Source: Planctomycetota bacterium
Lineage (GTDB): Bacteria; Planctomycetota; Planctomycetia; Gemmatales; Gemmataceae
Direction: 5' to 3'
Assembly: GCA_016873095.1 (NCBI GenBank)
Contig: VGYC01000020.1
Location: 1-59,438 of the forward strand
Length of the DNA stretch: 59,438 bases
This document shows positions 8,713 to 16,606 of the stretch, one piece after another. The position numbers and the translations under genes are program-made. Position 1 is the stretch's first letter. Every line of letters begins with the position of its first letter. The notes under the pieces are model-generated. The model did no database searches. It saw only the letters and a list, made by a program, of their open reading frames with translations, and was not told where the DNA came from.

Positions 8713-9027
8713 ATGAACAAGATGAAGCCGGCGACCAAGTCAGCGATGTTTCAGACCCTGGCGGACAAGACGGAGCTATCGCGCAAGCAGATCGCCAGCG
8801 TCTTCGAGGCGCTGACCGACTACATCCACGACCAGCTTGGCAAGAAAGGCCCAGGCGTTGTGAACGTGGTCGGCTTGCTGAAGATCAAGAAGGTCGAGAA
8901 GAAGGCCACCCCGGCCCGTCCGGGCCGCAACCCCCAGACCGGCGAGACCATCATGATCGCCGCCAAGCCCAAGCGCACCGTCGTCAAGGCACTGGCTCTC
9001 AAGAGCCTCAAGGAAATGGTCAAGTAG
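8713..9027 (+). CDS. HU/IHF-family DNA-binding protein
   Basis: A 104-residue nucleoid protein. The start ATG at 8713 is preceded by GGAGAGG. It has the HU fold: a helical N terminus (MFQTLADKTELSRKQIASVF), then the beta arm region with the hallmark GRNPQTGETIMI containing the DNA-intercalating Pro, and a Lys-rich C-terminal helix (LKSLKEMVK). It is about 14 residues longer than E. coli HU because of the N-terminal MNKMKPATK and extra Lys/Ala residues around VEKKATPARP. The gene stands alone with its own promoter and a strong terminator, which fits an abundant DNA-architectural protein. Confidence 0.93.
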   Translation: MNKMKPATKSAMFQTLADKTELSRKQIASVFEALTDYIHDQLGKKGPGVVNVVGLLKIKKVEKKATPARPGRNPQTGETIMIAAKPKRTVVKALALKSLKEMVK

Positions 9028-9057
9028 TTTGCACAAGCAGATGCGGGCAACCAGGAT

Positions 9058-9100
9058 ACCAATCTCAAATTTACAAATGTAAATTTGAGATTGGTTTTTT
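9058..9100 (+). terminator. Rho-independent terminator of the HU gene
   Basis: A perfect 18-bp stem (9058-9075 ACCAATCTCAAATTTACA with 9078-9095) and a 2-base loop are followed by a T run ending at 9100. It sits 30 bases after the HU stop codon. Confidence 0.92.
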
Positions 9101-9116
9101 CATGTCCAGCGCTGAC

Positions 9117-9122
9117 TATAAT
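9117..9122 (+). promoter_or_regulatory. -10 box (TATAAT) upstream of the ThuA gene
   Basis: A perfect TATAAT lies 51 bases before the ATG at 9174. A matching -35 at 17 bases would fall in the terminator T run and is weak. The gene itself has GAGG at a good distance (GTGAGGTCCTCTCATG). Confidence 0.45.
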
Positions 9123-9173
9123 CAGTCTTCAGGTCGCTTCATCGTTGCCCCAAATTGGAAGTGAGGTCCTCTC

Positions 9174-10097
9174 ATGTCGCGTCGTTTCACCTGGTGCGCA
9201 CTCCTGCTTCTCCTGGGCCTTGCGTCGCGCGGCTGGCTCCTGGCTGACGATGCCAGGGAATCCAAGGAAAAGTTGCGCGTGCTCATCATCGATGGCCAGA
9301 ACAACCACGACTGGCGGGCGATGACGCCCTTCATGAAGAAGCTGTTCGAGAAGTCCGGCCGGTTCACCGTGGACGTGTCCACCAATGTTCGCAAGGGAGA
9401 CAAGTTGCCCGAGGGCTGGATGTCCGTGCCGTTTCCACCGGACCTGGAGAAGTACGACGTGCTGGTGAGCAACTACAACGGCGCCTCGTGGCCTGACAAG
9501 CTCAACAAACAGCTCGAGGAACGCCTGGAAACCGGCAAGATCGGCCTGGTCATCATCCATGCTGCCAACAATTCCTTCGGCGGCTGGAAGGAATACAACC
9601 GCATGATCGGCATGGGCTGGCGCGACAAGAACTACGGCGACCGGCTGTTGCTCGACGAATCCGGCAAGGCCGTGCGCATTCCCAAGGGGCAGGGGGACAG
9701 CACCGGGCATCGCGATACGCGGCCATTCCAGGTCGTCGTCCGCGACGGCGATCATCCCGTGACCAAGGGCATGCCGCGCGAATGGTTGCACGCGCGCGAC
9801 GAGCTGTACGACAACCTGCGCGGTCCGATCGAAAACGTCCACGTGCTGGCCACCGCTTACTCCAAGGGAACCAAGGTCCACGAGCCGATGATCTTCACCG
9901 TGTCCTTCGGCAAAGGCCGCGTCTTCCACACGCCGATGGGCCATTCGATGGGCGGCGACATCACGGCGCTGCGCTGTGTCGGCTTCATCACCACCATGTT
10001 GCGCGGCACCGAATGGGCTGCCACCGGCAAGGTCACGCTGCCCGTCCCGGAAAACTTCCCGGGGCCGGACAAGGCAAGCTCTGTCCCGACCAAGTGA
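9174..10097 (+). CDS. Secreted ThuA-domain protein
   Basis: A 307-residue protein with a signal peptide (TWCALLLLLGLASRGWLLA). The ThuA/glutamine-amidotransferase-like fold covers most of the chain: KLRVLIIDGQNNHDW at the first strand, GLVIIHAANNSFGGW, and the family block FQVVVRDGDHPVTKGMP followed by WLHARDELYDNL. The glutaminase Cys is absent, as in other ThuA proteins. These proteins are common in Planctomycetes, often near sugar-metabolism genes, and are linked to trehalose or related sugar use. The enzymatic role is not proven. It is flanked by its own -10 box and a terminator-like hairpin. Confidence 0.85.
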   Translation: MSRRFTWCALLLLLGLASRGWLLADDARESKEKLRVLIIDGQNNHDWRAMTPFMKKLFEKSGRFTVDVSTNVRKGDKLPEGWMSVPFPPDLEKYDVLVSNYNGASWPDKLNKQLEERLETGKIGLVIIHAANNSFGGWKEYNRMIGMGWRDKNYGDRLLLDESGKAVRIPKGQGDSTGHRDTRPFQVVVRDGDHPVTKGMPREWLHARDELYDNLRGPIENVHVLATAYSKGTKVHEPMIFTVSFGKGRVFHTPMGHSMGGDITALRCVGFITTMLRGTEWAATGKVTLPVPENFPGPDKASSVPTK

Positions 10098-10104
10098 TTT
10101 TTGG

Positions 10105-10145
10105 TTTTTGATTCTTGATCAAGATCGAAACTCAAGAATCAAAAA
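10105..10145. terminator. Bidirectional A/T-rich hairpin after the ThuA gene
   Basis: The arms at 10105-10118 (TTTTTGATTCTTGA) and 10132-10145 pair perfectly over 14 bases around a 13-base loop. The hairpin is 8 bases after the stop codon and has A and T tracts at its ends, so it could terminate in either direction. Confidence 0.6.
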
Positions 10146-10156
10146 TGGGAGTCGTG

Positions 10157-10669
10157 ATGGCCGTCGATCCAGCACTTGGTCCGCCGGACCTCGGCCTCGA
10201 GGAGGCGCAGCACGCCCTGGAAGAGCGCGTGCGGCGGCTGGAGGATGCGGTCGCATCGTTGCAGGAGCAGCAGGCGCGGTCGGCCGAGAACATCCGCACA
10301 GGTTTGCCGCCGCAGGTCAAGATCGGTGCTCCCCATGCTGATTTCGAGCGTGGCCCGGCCGAGTCGATCACGCGCGTCCGAAGTCCCTGGCTGCTGCACG
10401 AATTGCTGGCAGACCTGGCTGCCATCTGGCGGATGTTCTTCGACCACCGCTACCGCGTCGCCTGGTCCACCTGGCTGGCCGTCATCTGCATCGTGCCGTT
10501 GATTCTTACGTCGGGGTGGTGGTTCCTGCCGGCGCACATACCGGCCGTCGGCGAGATCCTTGAGAAAGTGATGGACTTCGTGCTCGCGTTTTTCCTCTAC
10601 AAGGCCCTGAGCCGCGAGGCCCGCCGTTACCGGGAGTTTTGCGAGCCGATTACCCCTGGACGATCATGA
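10157..10669 (+). CDS. Small coiled-coil membrane protein, unknown function
   Basis: A 170-residue protein. The ATG at 10157 is preferred because GGGAG lies 5 bases upstream; earlier in-frame starts fall inside the terminator hairpin. Residues about 15-45 form a charged coiled coil ([20 protein letters not shown]). The second half carries two hydrophobic segments: [19 protein letters not shown] and [14 protein letters not shown]. It ends overlapping the pdxJ start (ATGA), so the two genes are translationally coupled. A similar protein may accompany pdxJ in related genomes; the function is unknown. Confidence 0.75.
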   Translation: MAVDPALGPPDLGLEEAQHALEERVRRLEDAVASLQEQQARSAENIRTGLPPQVKIGAPHADFERGPAESITRVRSPWLLHELLADLAAIWRMFFDHRYRVAWSTWLAVICIVPLILTSGWWFLPAHIPAVGEILEKVMDFVLAFFLYKALSREARRYREFCEPITPGRS

Positions 10670-11373
10670 TCCGACTCGGCGTCAACATCGATCACGTGGC
10701 GACAGTGCGGCAAGCCCGTCGTGCGTCCGAGCCGGACCCGGCGGCGGCCGCAGTGCTCGCGCTGCTCAGCGGCGCTGACGGCATCACCGTACACCTGCGC
10801 GAAGACCGCCGGCACATCCAGGAACGCGATGTCCGCCTCCTCCGCCAGGTCGTGACCAACCGGCTGAACCTGGAACTGGCGGCCGTCGATAGCATCGTTG
10901 CGCTGGCTTGCGAGATCAGGCCGGAAGAGGCCACGCTCGTCCCCGAGCGCCGCGAGGAATTGACGACCGAAGGCGGGCTGGATGTCGTCGTTCATCAAAA
11001 GATCGTCGCTGCCGCCATGAAGCGGTTGCTCGACGCCGGCATCGAGGTCTCGCTGTTTCTCGATCCGGACGACCGCCAGATCGAGATCGCCAAGGTGCTG
11101 GGCGCCCGCGCCGTCGAGATCCAGACCGCGCGTTACTCGGAAGCGCGCGGCAGCGAGCGCGTCAAGCAGCTCAATCTGCTGAAGGAAGCCGCCGACTTCG
11201 CCCGGCAGCGCGGCTTGCACGTTCACATGGGGCACGGCCTCAACTACGACAACGTCCACGACATCGTCCGCATCCCGGGCGTCGAGGAGTTGAACATCGG
11301 CCACAGCATCGTCTCGCGGGCCGTCCTCGTCGGCATGGAACGGGCCGTGCGCGAGATGAAAGCGCTACTCTGA
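10666..11373 (+). CDS. pdxJ: Pyridoxine 5'-phosphate synthase PdxJ
   Basis: A 235-residue cytosolic enzyme. It condenses 1-deoxyxylulose 5-phosphate with 3-amino-2-oxopropyl phosphate to give pyridoxine 5'-phosphate, the last ring-forming step of DXP-dependent vitamin B6 synthesis. Family blocks are clear: [16 protein letters not shown] at the start, [51 protein letters not shown] and [12 protein letters not shown] near the end. The length matches other PdxJ proteins (about 235-245). The ATG at 10666 overlaps the upstream stop codon. It converges on the PQQ-type gene with a 23-base gap. Confidence 0.97.
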   Translation: MIRLGVNIDHVATVRQARRASEPDPAAAAVLALLSGADGITVHLREDRRHIQERDVRLLRQVVTNRLNLELAAVDSIVALACEIRPEEATLVPERREELTTEGGLDVVVHQKIVAAAMKRLLDAGIEVSLFLDPDDRQIEIAKVLGARAVEIQTARYSEARGSERVKQLNLLKEAADFARQRGLHVHMGHGLNYDNVHDIVRIPGVEELNIGHSIVSRAVLVGMERAVREMKALL

Positions 11374-11396
11374 TCCTGTTTCCGTATGTCTCTCGA

Positions 11397-12743
11397 CTAC
11401 TTCTCCGTGATGCAGTACAGGTAGCGCTCGCCGCGCAGGAACAATTCGCGGCCGGCGATGGCGGCCGAGGCGTTGACGCGGTCGTCGAGACGATTCACTG
11501 CCAGCATCTTCGGAACAGGGTCGCCGTGGCTCATGACCTGGGTGACGCCGTCGCGGCTGGTGACATAGACCCGACCAGCGGCGGCCACCGGAGAGGCGTA
11601 CACGTTGTCGATCGCCTCCAGGCGATAGGGGCCGCCCTGGTCGTCGCCGGTCTTGATGTCCAGTCGCGAGATGAGTCCCTGGTAGTGTTGCAGCGTGTAT
11701 AGCGAGTCGCCGTACAGCAGCGGCGACGGCACGTACGGGCAGCCGCGCCGCCGCGACCAGATGACCTGCTTGCTGCCGGTGATGTCGCCCCTGGCCCCAT
11801 CGAGGCGGATGGCCAGCAGGGCGCGCGTATCGTAGCTGCTGCCGGCGAAGACGACGCCGTTGGCAGCCACCGGCGAGGCCACGATGTTTGATGACAGCCC
11901 GCCGCATTCCCACACGACCGCGCCGGTCCTGAGGTCGTAGCCGCGCAATCGGTTCGTGCCGGGGACTATGACCTGCGGCTTGCCGGCGTGCTCGACGATG
12001 ATCGGCGTGGACCAGGACGTGTCCTCGGCCCGGGCAACGCGCCAGAGTTGCTTGCCCGTGCGCTTGTCCAGGGCGACGATGAACGACTGCTCCTCATGGT
12101 CCCAGTTGACGACAAGGGTATCGTCATGAAGCACCGGCGAGCTGCCCTCGCCGTGACCGTGCTTGGTGTGCATCTCGCCGAATTCCTTCTTCCAGAGCAG
12201 CTTGCCGTCCACGTCGAGACAGTAGAGCCCGCGCGAGCCGAAGAAGGCGAATACCCTTTGGCCGTCGGTTGCGGGGGACGCCGACGCCAGGCTGGCGGTC
12301 ACGTGGCCGGCCTCGTGCGGCAGGTCCTTGTGCACCGTCCGCTGCCAGAGGACCTTGCCGGACTTGCGATTGACGGCGCGGACGACATATTCGTGGCGAT
12401 GGGTCGTGGCGAAGTTATCGTGCGCTCCCGGCCGGCTGGGGACGCGCGGCTTCAGCGCCGCGCCGTAAGGAATCGCCGTCGTCAGCACGATGCGATCGTC
12501 CCGGACGATCGGCGTCGAATGCCCCTTGCCGGGCAACGCGACCTTCCAGCGAATGTTGTTGTTCTCGCTCCATTTGACGGGCGGATGGCCCCTGGGCGCG
12601 ACGCCGGTGCCGAGCGGGCCGCGCCATTGCGGCCAGTCGTCCAGGGCATCGCCGCCAGCGCGAGTGGCCGGGACTGACGCAAGCAAGCACGGCACGAGGA
12701 GTCCGTTGAGCAACGATCGCGTGCTACTCTGGCACAGGCTCAT
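11397..12743 (-). CDS. Secreted PQQ-binding-like beta-propeller (BamB/quinoprotein-like)
   Basis: A 448-residue protein from the ATG at 12743, which has AAGGAG upstream. A signal peptide (LNGLLVPCLLASVPATRA) is followed by the planctomycete block DWPQWRGPLGTGVAP and repeated PQQ-type blades, for example RAVNRKSGKVLWQRTV, LYCLDVDGKLLWKKEFG, VALDKRTGKQLWRVA and GYDLRTGAVVWEC. No catalytic dehydrogenase residues are evident, so it is more likely a scaffold or binding protein than an enzyme. The start overlaps the end of the cupin gene by 20 bases, so the two are co-transcribed. Confidence 0.86.
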   Translation of the reverse strand: MSLCQSSTRSLLNGLLVPCLLASVPATRAGGDALDDWPQWRGPLGTGVAPRGHPPVKWSENNNIRWKVALPGKGHSTPIVRDDRIVLTTAIPYGAALKPRVPSRPGAHDNFATTHRHEYVVRAVNRKSGKVLWQRTVHKDLPHEAGHVTASLASASPATDGQRVFAFFGSRGLYCLDVDGKLLWKKEFGEMHTKHGHGEGSSPVLHDDTLVVNWDHEEQSFIVALDKRTGKQLWRVARAEDTSWSTPIIVEHAGKPQVIVPGTNRLRGYDLRTGAVVWECGGLSSNIVASPVAANGVVFAGSSYDTRALLAIRLDGARGDITGSKQVIWSRRRGCPYVPSPLLYGDSLYTLQHYQGLISRLDIKTGDDQGGPYRLEAIDNVYASPVAAAGRVYVTSRDGVTQVMSHGDPVPKMLAVNRLDDRVNASAAIAGRELFLRGERYLYCITEK

Positions 12744-13140
12744 GACTCTTCTCCTTGAGACCGAATCCCGGCGGCGTCTGGCCCGCGAAATAGGTATCCC
12801 GATCCGGCCGGCAGCCGGGCGTGTGGATGTCGAGCATCTCCAGCGCCTCGTCATGTGTGATGAAACCATGGGTCGTGCCCGGTGGCAAGCGCAGAAAGTC
12901 GCCCGGTAACAGCTTGACGGGCGTGCCGTCGATGACGGCAACGCCGCTTCCCGCAAGGACGAAGTAAAACTCCTCGGCGATCTTGTGAAAGCTGACGTCG
13001 GTCGTTTGCCCCGGCTCAATTCGGACACGGTAGGCCGTGGCCAGTCCTTCCTCGGCCTCGTCCAGCAATGCCTCGATGTGATACGGGCCGAGGGCGCGGA
13101 CGCGAGATGAATCAGGAGTGCGACGGTGAATGAATCGCAT
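12724..13140 (-). CDS. Cupin_2-domain protein
   Basis: A 138-residue small beta-barrel protein with both cupin motifs. Motif 1 is around SFHKIAEEFYFVLAGSG (His and Glu metal ligands). Motif 2 is LLPGDFLRLPPGTTHGF (second His). Such proteins bind a metal and act as sugar-phosphate isomerases, dioxygenases or simple binding proteins; none can be chosen here. The 20-base overlap with the downstream beta-propeller gene suggests joint translation. Confidence 0.85.
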   Translation of the reverse strand: MRFIHRRTPDSSRVRALGPYHIEALLDEAEEGLATAYRVRIEPGQTTDVSFHKIAEEFYFVLAGSGVAVIDGTPVKLLPGDFLRLPPGTTHGFITHDEALEMLDIHTPGCRPDRDTYFAGQTPPGFGLKEKSHEPVPE

Positions 13141-13434
13141 CGGTATCTTGCTCTAATGAACCAATGAAAGGTGCTAGAAGTGCGCTGCCAATGCGGCCGC
13201 GCGTCCGCGGCCAGCCACATGTCCCCATTTCGGAGCCGCTATTTCCCGGCGACGCAGTGTGCTCGGCCTCGTTCGCGGCAGAGGCATTGAAGAATTTGCG
13301 CTACCCCGCTATGAAAAGCCACAGGCTGCCATCCAGCTCGGCGTAGAAATGGCCCGACCGCTCTTCCTGCCGCCATAGCTGTCCGGTTATTCTATGTCCA
13401 CTCAGTGGTAATCCCGTCAAGACAGGGCGCATTC

Positions 13435-13965
13435 ATGAGTTCCCACAAACGTCGTCGGCTCTGGGTAGATCCGGCGTTTCAGTTCCGCCTGCTGGTACGC
13501 ATGGCCGGCTACATTGTCCTGTACACGTTCATGGTCGTCCATGTCGAGTATCTGTTCGTGGCCATGGCAAGCGTGGCGGTGGCCGGCCCGGCCCAGCACC
13601 TCGGCGAACTGTACCTGGACTTTCTCGGACAGAAAAGACCCATGCTCATCACGGGCTTGCTGTTCACGCCCATCATTCTTTACGATCTGCTGAAGTTCTC
13701 GCACCGCATCGCTGGGCCCTTGTTTCGTTGCCGGCAGATCATGCTCGAGATGGTCCGTGGCAACGTGGTTCCCGAGTTCAAGCCGCGCAAGCGCGACTTC
13801 ATGCGTGAATTGTTTCAGGCCTTCAACTACCTCATCCGCGAATGGAATGCCCGCGTCGAGAAGAGCGGTCACCCTGAGGGCACCCACGACAACGCCGGTG
13901 ACGGCTCGACCGCGATTCAGGACGGCGGCGAGCTGAAACACCGGCCGAATCCGAACAGCACTTGA
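13435..13965 (+). CDS. Membrane protein with HAMP-like segment
   Basis: A 176-residue protein from the ATG at 13435. It has two hydrophobic helices (MAGYIVLYTFMVVHVEYLF and RPMLITGLLFTPIILYDLL). The second is followed by a HAMP-like linker (FSHRIAGPLFRCRQIMLEM, then GNVVPEFKPRKRDFMREL). This is the front end of a sensor or chemoreceptor without any output domain. The C-terminal 40 residues are polar and low in complexity. It could relay membrane state to a separate partner, but none is adjacent. It converges on the sugar isomerase-like gene with an 11-base gap. Confidence 0.75.
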   Translation: MSSHKRRRLWVDPAFQFRLLVRMAGYIVLYTFMVVHVEYLFVAMASVAVAGPAQHLGELYLDFLGQKRPMLITGLLFTPIILYDLLKFSHRIAGPLFRCRQIMLEMVRGNVVPEFKPRKRDFMRELFQAFNYLIREWNARVEKSGHPEGTHDNAGDGSTAIQDGGELKHRPNPNST

Positions 13966-13976
13966 TTCGACCGGGC

Positions 13977-14864
13977 TCAGGTCCGGCAAAGTTCCTGCCA
14001 CAGCATCTTGTAATAGCGCATCAGCCGTTCGCCGGTGGCCACGTCGGGCATTCCCTGAATCTCGGCGAGAGTGACGCGGTCGTAGCCGGTTTCGCGCAAG
14101 AGTCGGAACAGCTCGCGATACGGGTAGCCGCTGTGCAACTCGTTGATGTGACACGATCTGATCCAGGGGCGCAGCAGTTTGAAGTATTCCGAAACGGAGC
14201 CGTTGCGGACGTCGGTGGGGTTGGAGTTCCAGGTGACGCCGACGCGTGGATGGTTGGCGGCCTCCATGATCGTACGCATGTGCGGCGGATGAGCGGTGCC
14301 CCGGCCGTGCACCTCGACCCAGATCTCGACATTAACGTCGGCGGCGGCCCGGCCGCAGGTCGCCAACGCCTGGCCGATCTGCGCCAGCGTCCGTTCCGTC
14401 GGCACGTTGGCGGGCAAGTCGTTGGGACGCACCTTCACACCCTTGCCGCCGATGTCGGCTACCAGCTGGCAGAACGACCGGCAGGTGTCGATGTTGCGCT
14501 GCACGACCTGCTTGTCGGGCGAGTGAAACTCGCAGACGCTGCCACTGCCCCAGATCTCGACACCGGCGTCACGGCAGCGATTGCGCACATCGCGGCGCTG
14601 TTCCTTGTTGAGCGTCGGCTCGACGCCATGCTTGTGCGTGGTACGAAACTCGACTGCTGCCAGGCCGACATTGCGGCACACGCGCAGGACCGTTGGCAGA
14701 TCCCAGGCCGCGGCGATGTTATAGGTGACGATGCCCAGCCGGAAGCGTGGCTGCTGTCGCTGCTGCCGTTCCGGCGCCGGGTCATCAACCGCCAGGGCTG
14801 TCCCCGCGCCTGCCGCCAAGGCTCCCGTACCGCCCAGAAACCCGCGTCGGCTGATCTCAGACAT
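13977..14864 (-). CDS. Tat-exported sugar phosphate isomerase/epimerase-like protein (AP endonuclease 2 TIM barrel)
   Basis: A 295-residue protein. Three ATG codons in a row lie at 14870, 14867 and 14864; the last has the best spacing to GGAG. A twin-arginine signal is present (SRRGFLGGTGALAAGAG). The mature part is a xylose-isomerase-like TIM barrel: RLGIVTYNIAAAWDLP, GLAAVEFRTTHKHGVEP, VEIWVEVHGRG, VGVTWNSNPTD, SCHINELHSGYPY and VTLAEIQGMPD. The Glu, Asp and His residues on these strands are the usual metal ligands. It probably acts in the periplasm on a sugar or inositol-like compound; the substrate is unknown. Confidence 0.84.
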   Translation of the reverse strand: MSEISRRGFLGGTGALAAGAGTALAVDDPAPERQQRQQPRFRLGIVTYNIAAAWDLPTVLRVCRNVGLAAVEFRTTHKHGVEPTLNKEQRRDVRNRCRDAGVEIWGSGSVCEFHSPDKQVVQRNIDTCRSFCQLVADIGGKGVKVRPNDLPANVPTERTLAQIGQALATCGRAAADVNVEIWVEVHGRGTAHPPHMRTIMEAANHPRVGVTWNSNPTDVRNGSVSEYFKLLRPWIRSCHINELHSGYPYRELFRLLRETGYDRVTLAEIQGMPDVATGERLMRYYKMLWQELCRT

Positions 14865-15027
14865 CATCATTCTCCATTCGCATGATCTCGGCTCAATCTG
14901 CAGGCCCCATCCCATCTTCACGGAGTCAGCATCCTTTGGCAAGAAGCCTGGCGAGAAATGTCGGCCCTGGACGCGCCGCTCCTGGCGACCCGCCTCGGCG
15001 TGTGAAGGAATATAAATGGAAAATGAT

Positions 15028-15043
15028 GTGGCCAATATGCCAC
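15028..15043. terminator. Small hairpin downstream of the TPR/alpha-CTD gene
   Basis: GTGGC at 15028-15032 pairs with GCCAC at 15039-15043 around a 6-base loop, some 70 bases beyond the stop of the minus-strand TPR gene. The stem is short and a T run is not obvious, so this is a weak terminator candidate only. Confidence 0.25.
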
Positions 15044-15110
15044 GCCCGGAAGCAATCCAGGCGGCATGGCGTTAGTCGCCGAGTGAGGTTGACTGCTATT
15101 TGACAGCCTA

Positions 15111-16508
15111 TCAGTCGCCGCGCAGCGACAGGCCGAATTGCCGCAGCTTGTCGCGGACCTCGTTCAGGGAGGTCATGCCGAAGTTCTTGGATTCGAGGAG
15201 TTCGTCGGCGGTGCGCTGGATGAGTTCGCCGAGCGTGTTGATGCCCAGGCGATTCATGCACTTGCGGGCCCGGACGGACAGATTCAGGTCGGCGACCGGC
15301 TTGTTGAGGACGGCCTGCTCCTGATCGCTGAGCGGCTGCTGGCCGAAATAGCGGCGTTCGAGCTGCGCGCCTTCTTCCAGCGATTGACCCAGCCGAAGTC
15401 CCTTGCTGCCGAGGATTTCCTTGATCTCGGTCAGCGATGTTTCGCCGAAGTTCTTGCTGGCCAGGAGCTGCCCCTCGCCAATGCGTGTCAGGTCGCCGAG
15501 CGTGCGGATGTTCATCTTCTTGAGGCAATTGCGGCTGCGCACCGAAAGCTCGAAGTCGGTGACGGGGATTTCCATGACCTGGCTGAAGCGGCTGCTCGCC
15601 ATGTCCTGGTCGGGGCTGTAGTACATGGTGAGCGAGGCCTGGGAATCCTTGAGGAACAGGCGGGCCTGTTCGCGCGCCAGCGTCCGGGCCTTGAGGCGGT
15701 CCTTTTGCAGTTCCGGGTTGAGACCGGCTTCTTCCTCGGAGTTCAGCGTCAGGATGCGCTTGAAGCAGTCGACGGACTGTTCGTACTTGTCGTTGTCCTC
15801 ATAGAGGATGCCAAGGTTCATGAGCACCCCGGCGTGCAGAGGCGGATGGTTAAGGCAGCGCTCGTACAAGGCGATGGCCTCGTCGTCGTTGCCCGCCAGA
15901 TCGTTGGCGTGGCCAAGCTGAAAGAGCGCCCCGGTGTGTCCCGGGTCCAGTTCGACGGCACGTTCAAGATGGCGGACGGCCTGGGCACGGTTGCCTTCGG
16001 TCAAGTAGCAGCCTGCGAGCTGGAAGTGATACTCGGCGTTGTGACTGGCCTGGTCCTCGAGCTTGGCGAGGAGGGCGCGCGCTTGCGTGACATCCCCCTT
16101 GAGGCGGTTGATGCCGGCGCGCTGGAGCTGCACCTGGCTGGCGGTATAGCCGGACTTCTCCGCCTTCTCGAAAGCCTTCTGGGCCTCGTCGAGGTCTTGC
16201 CGTTCCATCAAAGCCTTGCCGAGGTAAAAGCTGGCGAGGGCGCCTTCCGCCTGGTGAAGGTGCTCGGCGGCTTCGCTCAGATGGCCGAGAAAGAACGAGG
16301 CGATGCCGAGCTTCAGGTGCCATTTCTTGACTGCCGGGCCGCTGGCGCCTTCCAGCTTCTTCTTGAGAAGCTCGGTGGCTTCCTTGAGCGAACGATTCTG
16401 TGTCTTGCCCTGGGCCAGTCCGTCGCGAAGTTTTTGCACGGTGCCGGCGTCGCAGTCCTCCCGCTCCACCAGCAACGCGCGAAGATCGATCAACATCTGC
16501 TCGGCCAT
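15111..16508 (-). CDS. TPR protein with two tandem RNA polymerase alpha-CTD domains
   Basis: A 465-residue cytosolic protein. About residues 20-290 are tetratricopeptide repeats (for example AEYHFQLAGCYLTEGNRAQA and HTGALFQLGHANDLAGNDDE). Residues about 312-373 and 404-463 each match the C-terminal domain of the RNA polymerase alpha subunit. Copy 1 reads DFELSVRSRNCLKKMNI and KNFGETSLTEIKEILGSKGL. Copy 2 reads DLNLSVRARKCMNRLGI and KNFGMTSLNEV. The residues used by E. coli alpha-CTD for UP-element DNA contact (Arg265, Asn294, Gly296, Ser299, Glu302) are kept in both; Asn268 is kept in copy 1 and is Lys in copy 2; Lys298 is Thr in both. This is not RpoA itself, because the alpha N-terminal domain is missing. 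A DNA- or polymerase-binding adaptor is inferred. Confidence 0.88.
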   Translation of the reverse strand: MAEQMLIDLRALLVEREDCDAGTVQKLRDGLAQGKTQNRSLKEATELLKKKLEGASGPAVKKWHLKLGIASFFLGHLSEAAEHLHQAEGALASFYLGKALMERQDLDEAQKAFEKAEKSGYTASQVQLQRAGINRLKGDVTQARALLAKLEDQASHNAEYHFQLAGCYLTEGNRAQAVRHLERAVELDPGHTGALFQLGHANDLAGNDDEAIALYERCLNHPPLHAGVLMNLGILYEDNDKYEQSVDCFKRILTLNSEEEAGLNPELQKDRLKARTLAREQARLFLKDSQASLTMYYSPDQDMASSRFSQVMEIPVTDFELSVRSRNCLKKMNIRTLGDLTRIGEGQLLASKNFGETSLTEIKEILGSKGLRLGQSLEEGAQLERRYFGQQPLSDQEQAVLNKPVADLNLSVRARKCMNRLGINTLGELIQRTADELLESKNFGMTSLNEVRDKLRQFGLSLRGD

Positions 16509-16606
16509 GCGTCATCCCCTGATTTGTGAGAAGGTATTAGTATAACGGGAAGACTTGCGTCTGCAAGGTGAGATGAAGGTAGGACGCAGGCAAGCGCCGG
16601 GCCGGA

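Noticed and set aside
10639-10665. Earlier start of pdxJ at 10639
   Set aside because: The ATG at 10666 gives the conserved [15 protein letters not shown] start and overlaps the previous stop codon; the extra nine residues are not found in the family.
12744-13220. Upstream extension of the PQQ-type gene through the cupin gene
   Set aside because: The added residues are the out-of-frame reading of the cupin; the ATG at 12743 has AAGGAG and a signal peptide.
13164-13346. A 60-codon plus-strand frame upstream of the HAMP-like gene
   Set aside because: No ribosome binding site, poor composition and no recognisable fold.
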